Shown: piece after piece, positions 18,018 through 28,649 of the stretch
Layout of the letters: each line of letters begins with the position of its first letter
How positions within the stretch are numbered: position 1 is the stretch's first letter
Assembly: GCA_021774075.1 (NCBI GenBank)
Contig: JAJFJK010000012.1
Span: 1-33,260 of the forward strand
DNA length: 33,260 nucleotides
Source of the DNA: Nitrosomonas sp.
GTDB taxonomy: Bacteria; Pseudomonadota; Gammaproteobacteria; Burkholderiales; Nitrosomonadaceae
Reading direction: 5' to 3'
Notes under the pieces: generated by a model
Seen by the model: the letters and a program-made list of their open reading frames with translations, nothing else
What the model was told of the DNA's origin: nothing
Databases searched by the model: none
Program-made: the position numbers and the translations under genes

Positions 18018-18797
18018 CTAAGAACTCGGCGTACTACTGCTTTTCTTACCTTTACCAAATCGCCACAATTTAATGAAATAGCCTGAAGAAGCATACGCTG
18101 CAAAAATACAGAACAGAACCAGTGGCGGATGACTTGGAATCAAGACAAAAAAGAACAACACTAATAACAAAATAGTCACAAATGGTACTCTGCGACGCAA
18201 ATTAATATCTTTACCACTATGGTAAGGTATATTGCTGACCATGGTTAAACCAGCAAATAATGTCACCATCCAGACCAGCCACTTAATATCCGTGCCTTCA
18301 ATCTCGAAATGCAGTGTTACCCATACCAATCCCGCGATAAGTGCCGCTGCTGCCGGGCTGGGCAGCCCTTGAAAAAAGCGTTTATCAATGACACTAACAT
18401 TTGTATTGAAACGTGCAAGACGTAGTGCTGCGCAGGTACAATATATAAATGCTGCAATCCAGCCCAGTTGATTCATATCTTTCAAGGCCCACTCATACAC
18501 AATCAATGCGGGCGCCACACCGAATGAAACCATATCAGACATACTGTCATACTCAGCACCGAACTCACTTTGTGTTTGTGTGAGTCGTGCCACACGCCCA
18601 TCCAACCCATCCAGCACCATTGCAATAAAAATAGCAATTGCCGCATGTTCAAAATTACCATTCATTGCCTGCACGATTGCATAAAAACCTGAGAATAATG
18701 CAGCCGTTGTAAACAGGTTTGGCAATAAATAAATGCCGCGTCTTCTCAGCCGGGTTTTTTGTTCGGCAATTTCAGGTTCTGGTTGAGAATCAGACAT
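18018..18797 (-). CDS. pssA: CDP-diacylglycerol-serine O-phosphatidyltransferase
   Basis: 259 residues from ATG 18797 (MSDSQPEPEIAEQKTRLRRR); an in-frame TTG at 18806 is less likely. It is a polytopic inner-membrane protein with the CDP-alcohol phosphotransferase signature DG-x2-AR-x8-G-x3-D-x3-D at residues 63-88 (DGLDGRVARLTQTQSEFGAE then YDSMSD). It makes phosphatidylserine, which Psd, encoded just upstream, decarboxylates to phosphatidylethanolamine. The membrane type with this motif is distinct from the E. coli peripheral PssA. The 137-bp gap to psd contains a short hairpin. Confidence 0.95.
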   Translation of the reverse strand: MSDSQPEPEIAEQKTRLRRRGIYLLPNLFTTAALFSGFYAIVQAMNGNFEHAAIAIFIAMVLDGLDGRVARLTQTQSEFGAEYDSMSDMVSFGVAPALIVYEWALKDMNQLGWIAAFIYCTCAALRLARFNTNVSVIDKRFFQGLPSPAAAALIAGLVWVTLHFEIEGTDIKWLVWMVTLFAGLTMVSNIPYHSGKDINLRRRVPFVTILLLVLFFFVLIPSHPPLVLFCIFAAYASSGYFIKLWRFGKGKKSSSTPSS

Positions 18798-18901
18798 TAT
18801 TTTCAAATAAGCTTAACAAATTATTAGATCTGAATAAGAAACATCCAGCAAAAAAGAAACTGTTTTTTTGAAAAACAAAAATACGCTATGACAACTAGAT
18901 G

Positions 18902-18920
18902 TCTAGGAGGCTGTCCTAGA
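18902..18920. repeat. 19-bp palindrome in the psd-pssA gap
   Basis: TCTAGGA (18902-18908), loop GGCTG, TCCTAGA (18914-18920). It shares CTAGGAGGCT with the presumed IS1182 tip at 1627-1636. It could be a weak transcript-end hairpin after psd or a relic of an element end; no T-run follows closely on either strand. Confidence 0.4.
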
Positions 18921-18934
18921 ATACGCTGATTAAA

Positions 18935-19609
18935 TTACAAATTTAAGTCAGCGTTAGTTGGCGCTTCCTTAAGCTCAGCTAAAACAGTCGATGTGGCAAA
19001 AACTTTATCACCAATAGCCACATTGATTTTAGTTTCCAGAGGCAAGTAAACGTCGACTCTAGAGCCAAAGCGAATAAAACCAAAGCGTTGTCCGCGTGCA
19101 AGATGATCACCCGGCATGACATTACACAAAATGCGCTTGGCAATTAAGCCAGCTACTTGTACACAAGTTACATCAGCGCCATTATCCGCTTTTATCCACA
19201 ACGCATTACGCTCATTTTCCAGCGAAGCTTTGGGCAGATCAGCATTAATAAATTTACCGGGAAAATACCATTTATCACGAATCTCTCCATCAATCGGACT
19301 GCGGTTTGAATGCACATTAAATACATTCATAAACACACTCACCTTGATCGCTTCTCGCTCCAAATAGGGATCTTGAACATTTTCAACGGCAACAATTCTG
19401 CCGTCTGCCGGCGACAATATCGCGTTGGGAACTGTTGGCACCTCACGCGGTGGATCACGAAAAAATTGCAATACAAAAATTGCAATTATCCAAAAAAATA
19501 TTGCCCATAAAAAGCCCGCCAGGAAAGTAACCAGCAAAGCAACGGCGAAGGCAAGTGCAATAAAAGGCCAACCTTCACGAGCAATCAGGGGGTGCGGATA
19601 ATCAGACAT
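18935..19609 (-). CDS. psd: phosphatidylserine decarboxylase (short, archaeal-type)
   Basis: 224 residues, the short PSD type. Hydrophobic N-terminal segments (about 16-48, [20 protein letters not shown] and on) anchor it in the inner membrane. The catalytic part has the LSPADGRI motif (65-72), the [16 protein letters not shown] segment (93-108, conserved His) and the self-cleavage site [11 protein letters not shown]. There Gly182-Ser183 is processed to give the pyruvoyl group on Ser183. It converts phosphatidylserine to phosphatidylethanolamine. It lies upstream of pssA, the enzyme before it in the pathway. Confidence 0.96.
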   Translation of the reverse strand: MSDYPHPLIAREGWPFIALAFAVALLVTFLAGFLWAIFFWIIAIFVLQFFRDPPREVPTVPNAILSPADGRIVAVENVQDPYLEREAIKVSVFMNVFNVHSNRSPIDGEIRDKWYFPGKFINADLPKASLENERNALWIKADNGADVTCVQVAGLIAKRILCNVMPGDHLARGQRFGFIRFGSRVDVYLPLETKINVAIGDKVFATSTVLAELKEAPTNADLNL

Positions 19610-19676
19610 ATCTTTTTAAACACAATAAATAAGAATCAATTCATAATCATGATCTGAGAAAACTCAAGGAAACGCT

Positions 19677-19717
19677 GATTAATTCATGCATCATCGTATG
19701 ATGGCTCAGAATTAATC
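19677..19717. repeat. 41-bp hairpin in the ilvC-psd gap
   Basis: GATTAATTC (19677-19685) pairs perfectly with GAATTAATC (19709-19717), enclosing CATCAT-CGT-ATGATG (19689-19703). The neighbouring bases (AAGGAAACGCTGATT on the plus strand) resemble 2089-2104 in the opposite orientation. It may be the ilvC terminator or a dispersed repeat. The rest of the gap is AT-rich without evident signals. Confidence 0.45.
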
Positions 19718-19726
19718 AACATTATC

Positions 19727-20821
<1,095 letters not shown>

Positions 20822-20879
20822 CTACTTTCACACCGCTAACCTATAGTTTGAATTGATTGCGTTAACTAAAAGCGGCTCA

Positions 20880-21371
20880 TTATACCTTCAAAATCCATTC
20901 TCCGCGCCCTATGCCAGAAGCGCCCGTACGTACTGTTTCCAAAACTGAACTTTTCTCTATTGTTTCAAGAAAAGCATCAAGCTTTGAACTGGTGCCTGTT
21001 AATTCAATCGTATAGGATTTGTCACTAACATCAATAATGCTGCCGCGAAAAATTTCAACCAAGCGTTTGATTTCTTCACGATCCTGGCCAATTGCACGTA
21101 CTTTTACCAGCATCAGTTCGCGTTCAATATGACAGCCATCATTCAGATCGACAACCTTAACCACCTCAATCAACTTATTGAGTTGCTTGGTAACTTGTTC
21201 CACCACTTCATCAGAACCAACCGTCACCAGTGTCATACGAGACAAAGTGGGATCTTCAGTCGGAGCAACCGAGAGTGATTCTATATTGTAACCACGTGCA
21301 GAAAACAAACCTGCTACACGAGACAACGCACCCGCCTCATTTTCCATTAATAGAGAAATAATATGTCGCAT
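20880..21371 (-). CDS. ilvH: acetolactate synthase small (regulatory) subunit
   Basis: 163 residues. The N-terminal ACT domain is plain (HIISLLMENEAGALSRVAGLFSARGYNIESL), with the valine-binding loop, followed by a C-terminal ACT-like half (RELMLVKVRAIGQDREEIKR and on). It binds IlvB, raises its activity and makes it sensitive to valine. Only 5 nt separate it from ilvB, so the two are co-transcribed and likely translationally coupled. Confidence 0.97.
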   Translation of the reverse strand: MRHIISLLMENEAGALSRVAGLFSARGYNIESLSVAPTEDPTLSRMTLVTVGSDEVVEQVTKQLNKLIEVVKVVDLNDGCHIERELMLVKVRAIGQDREEIKRLVEIFRGSIIDVSDKSYTIELTGTSSKLDAFLETIEKSSVLETVRTGASGIGRGEWILKV

Positions 21372-21376
21372 TCTTT

Positions 21377-23080
21377 TTATACCAGAATCATTTCAGAAAG
21401 ACCTTTACCACCAGGCACCATTGGAAAAACATTTTCAGTCTGGTCAGTAATAAAATCCATAAATACTAACTGATCCTTGAGTTTGAATGCTTCTTTTAAT
21501 GCACCTTCAACATCTTCCGGTCGTTCGATTTTCATACCCACATGGCCATAGCTTTCGGTAAGCTTCACGAAATCCGGCAGTGCATTCATATAAGACTCGG
21601 CATAGCGATTGCCATGAAAAAATTCCTGCCATTGCCTCACCATACCCATGTAGCGATTGTTTAGATTAATAATTTTCAGCGGTAAATTATATTGCTTGCA
21701 CGTTGACAACTCCTGTATACACATTTGTATACTCGCTTCACCGGTTATACAAGCCACTTTGCCTTTGGGATTTGCTAACTGAACACCCATTGCAGCGGGC
21801 AACCCGAACCCCATCGTACCCAGACCGCCCGAATTTATCCAACGTCGTGGCTTATCAAATTTATAAAACTGCGCGGCCCACATTTGGTGTTGGCCAACAT
21901 CAGAAGTCACGAAGGCATTGCCTTTAGTGATGTTATAGAGTTGTTCGATAACCATTTGCGGCTTAATAATTTTGCTCTCGCGGTCATACTTGAGGCAATC
22001 CCGCGCACGCCACAAATCAATCTGTTTCCACCAGTCCTTCAATGCCGCCTGATCCAGTTTCTCATCATTGGTTTGCAGCACCTTAATCAGCTCACTCAAC
22101 ACATCCTGCACATCCCCAACAATGGGGATATCTACTTTGACGCGTTTTGAAATTGATGATGGATCAATATCAATATGTATAATTTTTCTATTTTCATTTG
22201 AAAAGTGCTTTGGGTTACCAATCACACGATCATCAAAGCGTGCACCAATTGCAATCAGCACATCACAATACTGCATGGCCATATTCGCTTCATAAGTCCC
22301 ATGCATCCCCAACAGACCCAAAGATTGTCTATCTGTAGCAGGATAACCACCCAAACCCATCAAAGTATTTGTGCAAGGATAATTTAGTAATTGCGTTAAT
22401 TTCGTCAATTGCGCGGAAGCATCACTCAAAATCACACCACCACCGGCATAAATAACTGGCCGTTTTGCACTTAGCATTAAATCAGCGGCCCTTTTAATCT
22501 GCCTGACATGACCCTTAACAACTGGGTTATAGGAACGCATGGCGACTTTGCTGGGGTACGCAAACTTGGTTTTATGCTGCGTGATATCTTTTGGAATATC
22601 CACCAAAACAGGCCCGGGTCGGCCCGTTGATGCAATAAAAAATGCCTTTTTAATGGTTTCCGCTAATTCAGTAACATCTTTCACCAAAAAGTTATGTTTC
22701 ACACAGGGACGGGTAATACCAACCGTATCAACCTCCTGAAACGCATCCAGACCAATCGCCTCAGTTGGCACTTGCCCGCTAATAATGACCAGCGGAATGG
22801 AATCCATATAAGCTGTCGCAATGCCCGTCACGGCATTTGTCAAACCAGGGCCTGATGTTACCAGCGCCACCCCAACTTTATCACTGGAACGTGCATAACC
22901 ATCCGCAGCATGTACAGCCGCTTGTTCATGTCGCACCAGAATATGTCTAACTTTATCCTGTTTAAACAGCTCATCATAAAGGAACAGTACTGCCCCACCG
23001 GGATAACCGAAAATACAGTTGACTCCCTCTTCCTGCAAACAACGTACTGTAATCTCAGCACCGGATATTTCCACGCTCAT
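21377..23080 (-). CDS. ilvB: acetolactate synthase large (catalytic) subunit
   Basis: 567 residues. A thiamine-diphosphate enzyme with the catalytic Glu52 in RHEQAAVHAADGYAR, a central FAD-binding domain (GGGVILSDA, then RFDDRVIGNPKHFS) and a C-terminal TPP domain. The usual GDGS start of the TPP/Mg motif reads GEAS here (TGEASIQMCIQELSTCKQ then LNNRYMG). The D-to-E change fits betaproteobacterial homologues as I recall them; the G-to-A is less usual. It condenses pyruvate with pyruvate or 2-oxobutanoate, the first common step to valine, leucine and isoleucine. It lies 60 nt after the tldD stop and heads the ilvBHC cluster. Confidence 0.97.
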   Translation of the reverse strand: MSVEISGAEITVRCLQEEGVNCIFGYPGGAVLFLYDELFKQDKVRHILVRHEQAAVHAADGYARSSDKVGVALVTSGPGLTNAVTGIATAYMDSIPLVIISGQVPTEAIGLDAFQEVDTVGITRPCVKHNFLVKDVTELAETIKKAFFIASTGRPGPVLVDIPKDITQHKTKFAYPSKVAMRSYNPVVKGHVRQIKRAADLMLSAKRPVIYAGGGVILSDASAQLTKLTQLLNYPCTNTLMGLGGYPATDRQSLGLLGMHGTYEANMAMQYCDVLIAIGARFDDRVIGNPKHFSNENRKIIHIDIDPSSISKRVKVDIPIVGDVQDVLSELIKVLQTNDEKLDQAALKDWWKQIDLWRARDCLKYDRESKIIKPQMVIEQLYNITKGNAFVTSDVGQHQMWAAQFYKFDKPRRWINSGGLGTMGFGLPAAMGVQLANPKGKVACITGEASIQMCIQELSTCKQYNLPLKIINLNNRYMGMVRQWQEFFHGNRYAESYMNALPDFVKLTESYGHVGMKIERPEDVEGALKEAFKLKDQLVFMDFITDQTENVFPMVPGGKGLSEMILV

Positions 23081-23140
23081 GCTTTCTACATCCCAATATC
23101 AATTTCAACTCGTTATAAAAAGTCTTCCTAAAATCTACCG

Positions 23141-24613
23141 TCAGCCGCCGGCACCACCTACAGTCAGTCCATCTATTCGCAAAGTGGGTTGTCCCACACC
23201 GACAGGCACGCTTTGACCATCTTTTCCGCAGGTTCCCACGCCAGGATCAAGAGACATATCATTACCAATCATGGAAACTCGTGTCAATACATCAGGGCCA
23301 TTGCCAATTAATGTCGCTCCCTTGACTGGATAAGTAATTTTCCCATCCTCAATCATATAAGCTTCCGCTGCTGAGAAAACAAATTTCCCGCTGGTAATAT
23401 CAACCTGCCCACCACCAAAATTAGCTGCATACAGGCCATGTTTCACAGAAGCGATGATTTCTTCCGGTTCCTTATCGCCATTTAGCATGTAGGTATTGGT
23501 CATGCGTGGCATTGGAATATGCGCAAATGATTCACGCCGACCATTACCGGTAACGGGTAAATTCATCAGCCGCGCATTCAAGCTATCTTGCAGATAACCT
23601 TTAAGTATGCCATCTTCTATCAGTGTAGTACATTGTGTTGGATTACCTTCATCATCAATATTCAATGATCCGCGTCTTTGCGGAATGGTCCCATCATCTA
23701 CCACCGTCACGCCCGGCGCAGCGACTCGCTCGCCCACACGACCTGAAAAAGCCGAACTGCCTTTGCGGTTAAAATCGCCTTCCAATCCATGACCAATCGC
23801 TTCATGCAACAATATCCCAGGCCAGCCATTACCTAGAACAACCGTCATGGTACCGGCTGGCGCAGGCCGCGCATCTAAATTAACAATCGCCTGATGCACC
23901 GCTTTTTCGGCATATTCCTGCAGGATCTCATCGTTAAAGTAAGCGTAATCAAAACGCCCGCCACCGCCTGCAACACCTTGTTCACGGCGGCCGTTCTCTT
24001 CTGCAATGACTTGCAAAGATAAACGCACCAGCGGCCTTACATCAGCTGCAAGCAAGCCATCACTGCGTGTTACCAGGACAACTTCATACTCACCGGCCAA
24101 TGATGCCACCACCTGCATAACGCGTTGATCAAGCTGACGCGCATAACGCTCAAGTTTCTCAAGCAACGCTACTTTTTCTATATCCTTGAGACTGGCAATC
24201 GGGTCTGCGGGCAGATACAGTTGAGATTCTTTTTTTAAAGAATTGCGCTTAGCCACCTGTATCGAGTTTGTACCACCTTGACTTGCAATTGCGCGCGTGG
24301 CCTGCGCGGCTGATTCCAGCGCGGGCATACTGATATCATCCGAATAGGCGAACCCCGTTTTTTCTCCGCTAACCGCACGTACGCCGACACCTTGTTCAAT
24401 ATTAAAACTACCCGATTTAACAATACCTTCTTCCAGCATCCAGCCTTCAGAGCGACTGTATTGGAAATAAAGATCCGCGTAGTCAATATCATGCGTCAGT
24501 ATTTGACCAAACACCTGCTGCAATCTTGCGGTGTCAATATCATAGGGTGACAGCAAACAACTGTCAGCTATCGTATAAAAATCATTATCTACGGCAACGC
24601 TTTGTATCGTCAT
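23141..24613 (-). CDS. tldD: metalloprotease TldD
   Basis: 490 residues. It carries the zinc motif [11 protein letters not shown] at 270-280 (HExxxH type), an N-terminal TldD/PmbA domain ([20 protein letters not shown] and on), [19 protein letters not shown], and the C-terminal [18 protein letters not shown]. TldD forms a heterodimer with PmbA/TldE, which lacks the zinc site and must be encoded elsewhere. The pair degrades unfolded peptides and matures some ribosomal peptides. It follows the nitrilase by 39 nt, a common betaproteobacterial arrangement beside glnE. Confidence 0.97.
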   Translation of the reverse strand: MTIQSVAVDNDFYTIADSCLLSPYDIDTARLQQVFGQILTHDIDYADLYFQYSRSEGWMLEEGIVKSGSFNIEQGVGVRAVSGEKTGFAYSDDISMPALESAAQATRAIASQGGTNSIQVAKRNSLKKESQLYLPADPIASLKDIEKVALLEKLERYARQLDQRVMQVVASLAGEYEVVLVTRSDGLLAADVRPLVRLSLQVIAEENGRREQGVAGGGGRFDYAYFNDEILQEYAEKAVHQAIVNLDARPAPAGTMTVVLGNGWPGILLHEAIGHGLEGDFNRKGSSAFSGRVGERVAAPGVTVVDDGTIPQRRGSLNIDDEGNPTQCTTLIEDGILKGYLQDSLNARLMNLPVTGNGRRESFAHIPMPRMTNTYMLNGDKEPEEIIASVKHGLYAANFGGGQVDITSGKFVFSAAEAYMIEDGKITYPVKGATLIGNGPDVLTRVSMIGNDMSLDPGVGTCGKDGQSVPVGVGQPTLRIDGLTVGGAGG

Positions 24614-24652
24614 AATATCCGCTTTTATTTTCCAAATGTATTTGTCTGGCGA

Positions 24653-25516
24653 TTAATAATTATGCAAGCTACGGTGCTCCAATGCAGGTAGATTTGCACG
24701 TAAACTGGCTTGGTATTCCGGGTCTAGTGTTGCCATAACCACGCCCGGGCCACGTGGCAAGCGTGCCATCACAGCACCCCAGGGATCAACAATCATGCTA
24801 TCACCATGGGTTTCACGCCCATTCACATGATAACCACCTTGCGCCGGCGCTATAACATAGGCCATATTTTCAACCGCACGTGCACGCACCAAAATTTCCC
24901 AATGCGCCTTACCCGTCATTGCAGTAAATGCTGAAGGCGCCAGAATAATATCGACGTTTCCCATCATACGATAGAGTTCCGGAAAACGTAAATCGTAGCA
25001 TATGGATAAACCAAGCCGGCCAAACGGCGCGTCAACAGTCACGACCTTATCGCCTGCCTGTATGGTTTTTTCTTCAGCATATTGCTCGCCGCGCAGTTTC
25101 AGGCCAAACAAATGAATTTTGTCATAGCGTGCAACCTGCTGACCATCATCAGCATAAACCAAACAACTATTATAAACCTTAGCGGGATCGGGTGATTCCA
25201 ATGGTACCGACCCGCCCACCAACCAGATACCCAAGCGCTTGGCAGTCTCACTCAGAAACGACTGAATCTGGCCGTCACCGGGTTTCTCCATCACACTCAG
25301 TTTATCTGTATCCCGCATACCAAAAATACAAAAATATTCTGGCAAAACAACGAGCTTTGCATGCTGCGCGACCGCATCTTCAATTAAACGCGTGGCTTCT
25401 TCCAAATTTGCAGATACGCTTGGCCCTGAGGCCATTTGAATTGCCGCCACACGCAAACCGCTGTCACTTTCCTTTTCTAATACCGGTCGACCATGAATAG
25501 TTGTATCATTCAACAT
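24653..25516 (-). CDS. carbon-nitrogen hydrolase (Nit1/YbeM-like amidase)
   Basis: 287 residues with the nitrilase-superfamily catalytic triad: Glu60 (VVLPEYF), Lys133 (YDKIHLFGLK) and Cys173 (SICYDLRFPE). The loop RGEQYAEEKTIQAGD and the segment RARAVENMAYVIAPAQGG match the Nit branch. Relatives hydrolyse deaminated glutathione, repairing a side product of transaminases. That function is likely but not proved by sequence. The start at 25516 gives about 20 extra N-terminal residues before LRVAAIQMASG, and a later start is possible. It is divergent from glnE. Confidence 0.92.
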   Translation of the reverse strand: MLNDTTIHGRPVLEKESDSGLRVAAIQMASGPSVSANLEEATRLIEDAVAQHAKLVVLPEYFCIFGMRDTDKLSVMEKPGDGQIQSFLSETAKRLGIWLVGGSVPLESPDPAKVYNSCLVYADDGQQVARYDKIHLFGLKLRGEQYAEEKTIQAGDKVVTVDAPFGRLGLSICYDLRFPELYRMMGNVDIILAPSAFTAMTGKAHWEILVRARAVENMAYVIAPAQGGYHVNGRETHGDSMIVDPWGAVMARLPRGPGVVMATLDPEYQASLRANLPALEHRSLHNY

Positions 25517-25637
25517 TATTTCTGCTATTTTCAGTTATCACCAACACTGCGCCACCGCACAGTTTAACACCTACGCTGACATGGTTCTATTTTGATTTCC
25601 CCAGCCCCCTGCTGATCACTGACAAATACATCAAACT

Positions 25638-28427
25638 ATGGACACAACCAACCAATCTTCGCAACAATTCATTGCAGCCATTTTACCGTTTAGCCACTAT
25701 GTACAACGCATCCTGGACAGTGAACCGGCACAGCAAAAACTGCTTTTGGAAAATTTCCGGCAGCCCTATAGTGGCAAAGAAATGCAAGCATACTTGGATT
25801 CGCACGCAGAAAATATTCATGATGAAGCAGATTTACATCGTGTATTACGTGAATCACGAAAACAAGTCATACTGCGCTTAGCGGCGCGTGATTTAAGTGG
25901 CTTGGCTGACTTGCAAGAAATCATGACCAGCATGACTCAGTTAGCAGAAATCACGATTAATTTTGCGCTTAAATATCATGAGGACTGGCTCACACAACCG
26001 GAACACTTTGGACTTCCTAAAGGCGAGCAAAGCAAAACAACGCAGCATCTGCTTGTTGTTGCAATGGGCAAGTTAGGCGGCGGTGAACTCAATGTTTCAT
26101 CCGATGTGGATTTGATTTTTGTTTATCCCGAAGATGGCGAAACAGACGGCAGCAAATCCATTTCAAATCATGAATTTTTTGCCCGCCTTGGACGCAAACT
26201 GATTGCCAGCCTCAATGACTACACGGTGGATGGTTATGTCTTTCGGGTTGATATGCGGCTACGCCCCCATGGTGAGCATAGCCCCCTGGCGATTAGTTTT
26301 GCCATGCTGGATGAATATTTCGATAAACAAGGGCGGGAATGGGAACGCTATGCCTGGATTAAAGGCAGGGTGATTACCGGTCAATCGAGCAACAAAGAAG
26401 CATCCAAACTGGTGGAACAAATTGTCAGGCCCTTTGTGTTTCGCAAATACCTGGATTTTGGCGCCTATGAATCAATGCGACGCTTGCATGCGCAAATGCG
26501 CAAAGAAGTTGAACGCCGTGAGATGCATGACAATATTAAGCTTGGTCCTGGCGGTATTCGTGAAATTGAGTTTATTACGCAAGTTTTCCAGCTGATTCGT
26601 GGTGGTCGTGACGTCGATTTATGTATCCGGCCTACCCTGGAAGTTTTACAACGTTTACAGAAGAAACTGCAACTGCCAACTGAAGCCGTTCTGGAACTGA
26701 CAAATGCCTATCATTTTTTGCGCAAACTGGAACATCGCTTACAGTATTTGGATGACCAACAAACCCAGACCTTACCAAAACAACCCGCTGAACAGGCATT
26801 GATTGCCACGGCTATGGGTTTCACTGATTATTACGAATTCATGCAGCTACTTGATCTGCATCGCATGCACGTCACGCGCCATTTTGAGCTCATCTTTGCA
26901 GCACCAAGAAAATCACCAACCCATGACATGCTGGCCTATCTGTGGCAACCAGAAGCGGAAGACACAACGAAGTCTGAAGCAGCTGCCACGCAACTCAGCA
27001 CGATGGGTTTCTCTGAGCCAGAAAAAATTTCTGAACGCGTGCAACAGTTTTATCACAGCACTTTTTATCATCAACTTCCTGAGCACAGCCAGCAGCAAAT
27101 TAATGCATTAACTCCGATACTGATTGAAGCCATTGCACAATTTTCACCTGTTAAAGTGACGCTGGAGCGCATGCTGCAACTACTGGAAACAATCAGCCCA
27201 CATTCACCGTATCTGGCACTGTTATTGGAACACCCAGCCACATTGCCACGTGTGGCAAATTTGGTCAGCATCAGTCAATGGGCAAGCGGGTATCTAGGCA
27301 GGCACCCCATTTTACTGGATGAATTGCTGCAACATGAGACACTACAAGCCATGCCAGACTGGCCGATTGTGAAAAAAGAGCTACTGCAGCAACTCAATCA
27401 TATTAACAATCCAAAAAGTGACGTAATTGAGTGGCAAATGGACCATTTACGTCACTTTCAACATGCACAATTGTTCCAATTATTAGTCAGCGACCTGGAA
27501 GGTGCTGTTGTTTTAGAAACACTCAGCGATCATTTAACCGAACTTGCCGATTTGGTGTTAGAAACCGTGTTAAATCTGGCTTGGGCCGGACTAAAAAAAC
27601 GCCATTGTGATGCGCCTGCCTTTGCCATTATTGGTTATGGCAAATTGGGTGGGAAGGAACTGGGTTATGCTTCAGACCTGGATTTAATTTTTCTCTACGA
27701 TGACAATCACCCTGATGCAGCAGAAATTTATACCAAACTGGGGCAGAGTATCAACACTTGGCTAACGCAACATAGTTCAGCTGGACTATTGTATCAAACC
27801 GATTTGCGCTTACGCCCCAATGGCAGCAGTGGGCTACTGGTTCATTCCATTGAAGCATTTGCACAGTATCAACAATCACAAGCATGGGTGTGGGAACATC
27901 AAGCCTTGACCCGCGCACGCTTTGTCGCAGGCGATCAACAAGTGGCAGAAGGCTTTGAAAACACACGCAAACAAATTCTTTGTCAGCAACGAGACTTAAC
28001 GGCGCTCAAACAGGATATTCTGGGTATGCGCGAGAAAATGTTGGACGCGCACCTCAATAAATCCACATTATTTGATATTAAACAAGATCGTGGCGGCATA
28101 ATTGATGTGGAATTCATGGTGCAATATCTTGTTCTGGGCTATGCTTGCAAGTTTTCTGAATTAACTGGCAATATTGGCAATATTGCACTCTTAAAACTGG
28201 CTGGAGAATTAGGGTTGATTTCCATCCAGAATGCTGAAAAAGTACGCACTGCCTACCGGGAATTCAGACGTATCCAACACCGGGAACGATTAAACAGTGA
28301 CTCGGATTTAGCGGGCATCGCACCAACAGAAGGCCAATCACAGGAAGTTATTCACGTGGAAGCCGGTCACCTAAATGAACACCGGCTGGCAGTGATCGCG
28401 TTATGGGAAGAGGTGTTCGGTAACTGA
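25638..28427 (+). CDS. glnE: glutamine synthetase adenylyltransferase/deadenylylase
   Basis: 929 residues, close to the usual ~945. It has two nucleotidyltransferase domains. The N-terminal deadenylylase carries AMGKLGGGELNVSSDVDLIF (142-161, metal Asp156/Asp158). The C-terminal adenylylase carries GYGKLGGKELGYASDLDLIF at about 666-685. A conserved GPGGIREIEFITQVFQLIRG lies between, matched by DRGGIIDVEFMVQYLVLGY near the end. The enzyme attaches or removes AMP on glutamine synthetase in response to PII proteins and glutamine, tuning ammonia assimilation. No Shine-Dalgarno is obvious before ATG 25638. The 121-bp divergent gap with the nitrilase must carry both promoters. Confidence 0.97.
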   Translation: MDTTNQSSQQFIAAILPFSHYVQRILDSEPAQQKLLLENFRQPYSGKEMQAYLDSHAENIHDEADLHRVLRESRKQVILRLAARDLSGLADLQEIMTSMTQLAEITINFALKYHEDWLTQPEHFGLPKGEQSKTTQHLLVVAMGKLGGGELNVSSDVDLIFVYPEDGETDGSKSISNHEFFARLGRKLIASLNDYTVDGYVFRVDMRLRPHGEHSPLAISFAMLDEYFDKQGREWERYAWIKGRVITGQSSNKEASKLVEQIVRPFVFRKYLDFGAYESMRRLHAQMRKEVERREMHDNIKLGPGGIREIEFITQVFQLIRGGRDVDLCIRPTLEVLQRLQKKLQLPTEAVLELTNAYHFLRKLEHRLQYLDDQQTQTLPKQPAEQALIATAMGFTDYYEFMQLLDLHRMHVTRHFELIFAAPRKSPTHDMLAYLWQPEAEDTTKSEAAATQLSTMGFSEPEKISERVQQFYHSTFYHQLPEHSQQQINALTPILIEAIAQFSPVKVTLERMLQLLETISPHSPYLALLLEHPATLPRVANLVSISQWASGYLGRHPILLDELLQHETLQAMPDWPIVKKELLQQLNHINNPKSDVIEWQMDHLRHFQHAQLFQLLVSDLEGAVVLETLSDHLTELADLVLETVLNLAWAGLKKRHCDAPAFAIIGYGKLGGKELGYASDLDLIFLYDDNHPDAAEIYTKLGQSINTWLTQHSSAGLLYQTDLRLRPNGSSGLLVHSIEAFAQYQQSQAWVWEHQALTRARFVAGDQQVAEGFENTRKQILCQQRDLTALKQDILGMREKMLDAHLNKSTLFDIKQDRGGIIDVEFMVQYLVLGYACKFSELTGNIGNIALLKLAGELGLISIQNAEKVRTAYREFRRIQHRERLNSDSDLAGIAPTEGQSQEVIHVEAGHLNEHRLAVIALWEEVFGN

Positions 28428-28578
28428 TGGGGTTAGCTGTTACCCGTCAACATTACACCAACTAAAATAGAACACCGGCTTTGAAGAAACGCCTGCCAAC
28501 CTTGAAAATATCTTCTTCGCCCAAATAAAAAATAAATAAACCAACTTAATCTGATATTAAAAACCCACACTAAAAAAG

Positions 28579-28596
28579 TTGGCACGAATAGTGCTC
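28579..28596 (+). promoter_or_regulatory. sigma-54 (RpoN) promoter of the pilin gene
   Basis: TTGGCACG (28579-28586) followed by GTGCTC gives the invariant GG and GC dinucleotides 10 nt apart (28581-28582 and 28593-28594), as required for a -24/-12 promoter. The start point would be near 28606, leaving a ~44-nt untranslated leader with AAAGGAG before the pilin ATG. Many pilA genes use RpoN with the PilS/PilR two-component pair. The rest of the 28428-28649 gap shows no other clear signal. Confidence 0.75.
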
Positions 28597-28649
28597 ATAT
28601 AAAACCACACACACTCAATGTGTTATTTTTACTTAAAGGAGAATCACCC

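Noticed and set aside
25501-25881. Open plus-strand frame of 126 codons overlapping the start of glnE
   Set aside because: It overlaps glnE in another frame, has no recognisable domain and no ribosome-binding site.
28425-28449. Stem TGATGGG / CCCGTCA just at the glnE stop, a possible terminator
   Set aside because: The stem contains a wobble pair and no T-run follows, so termination is not supported.
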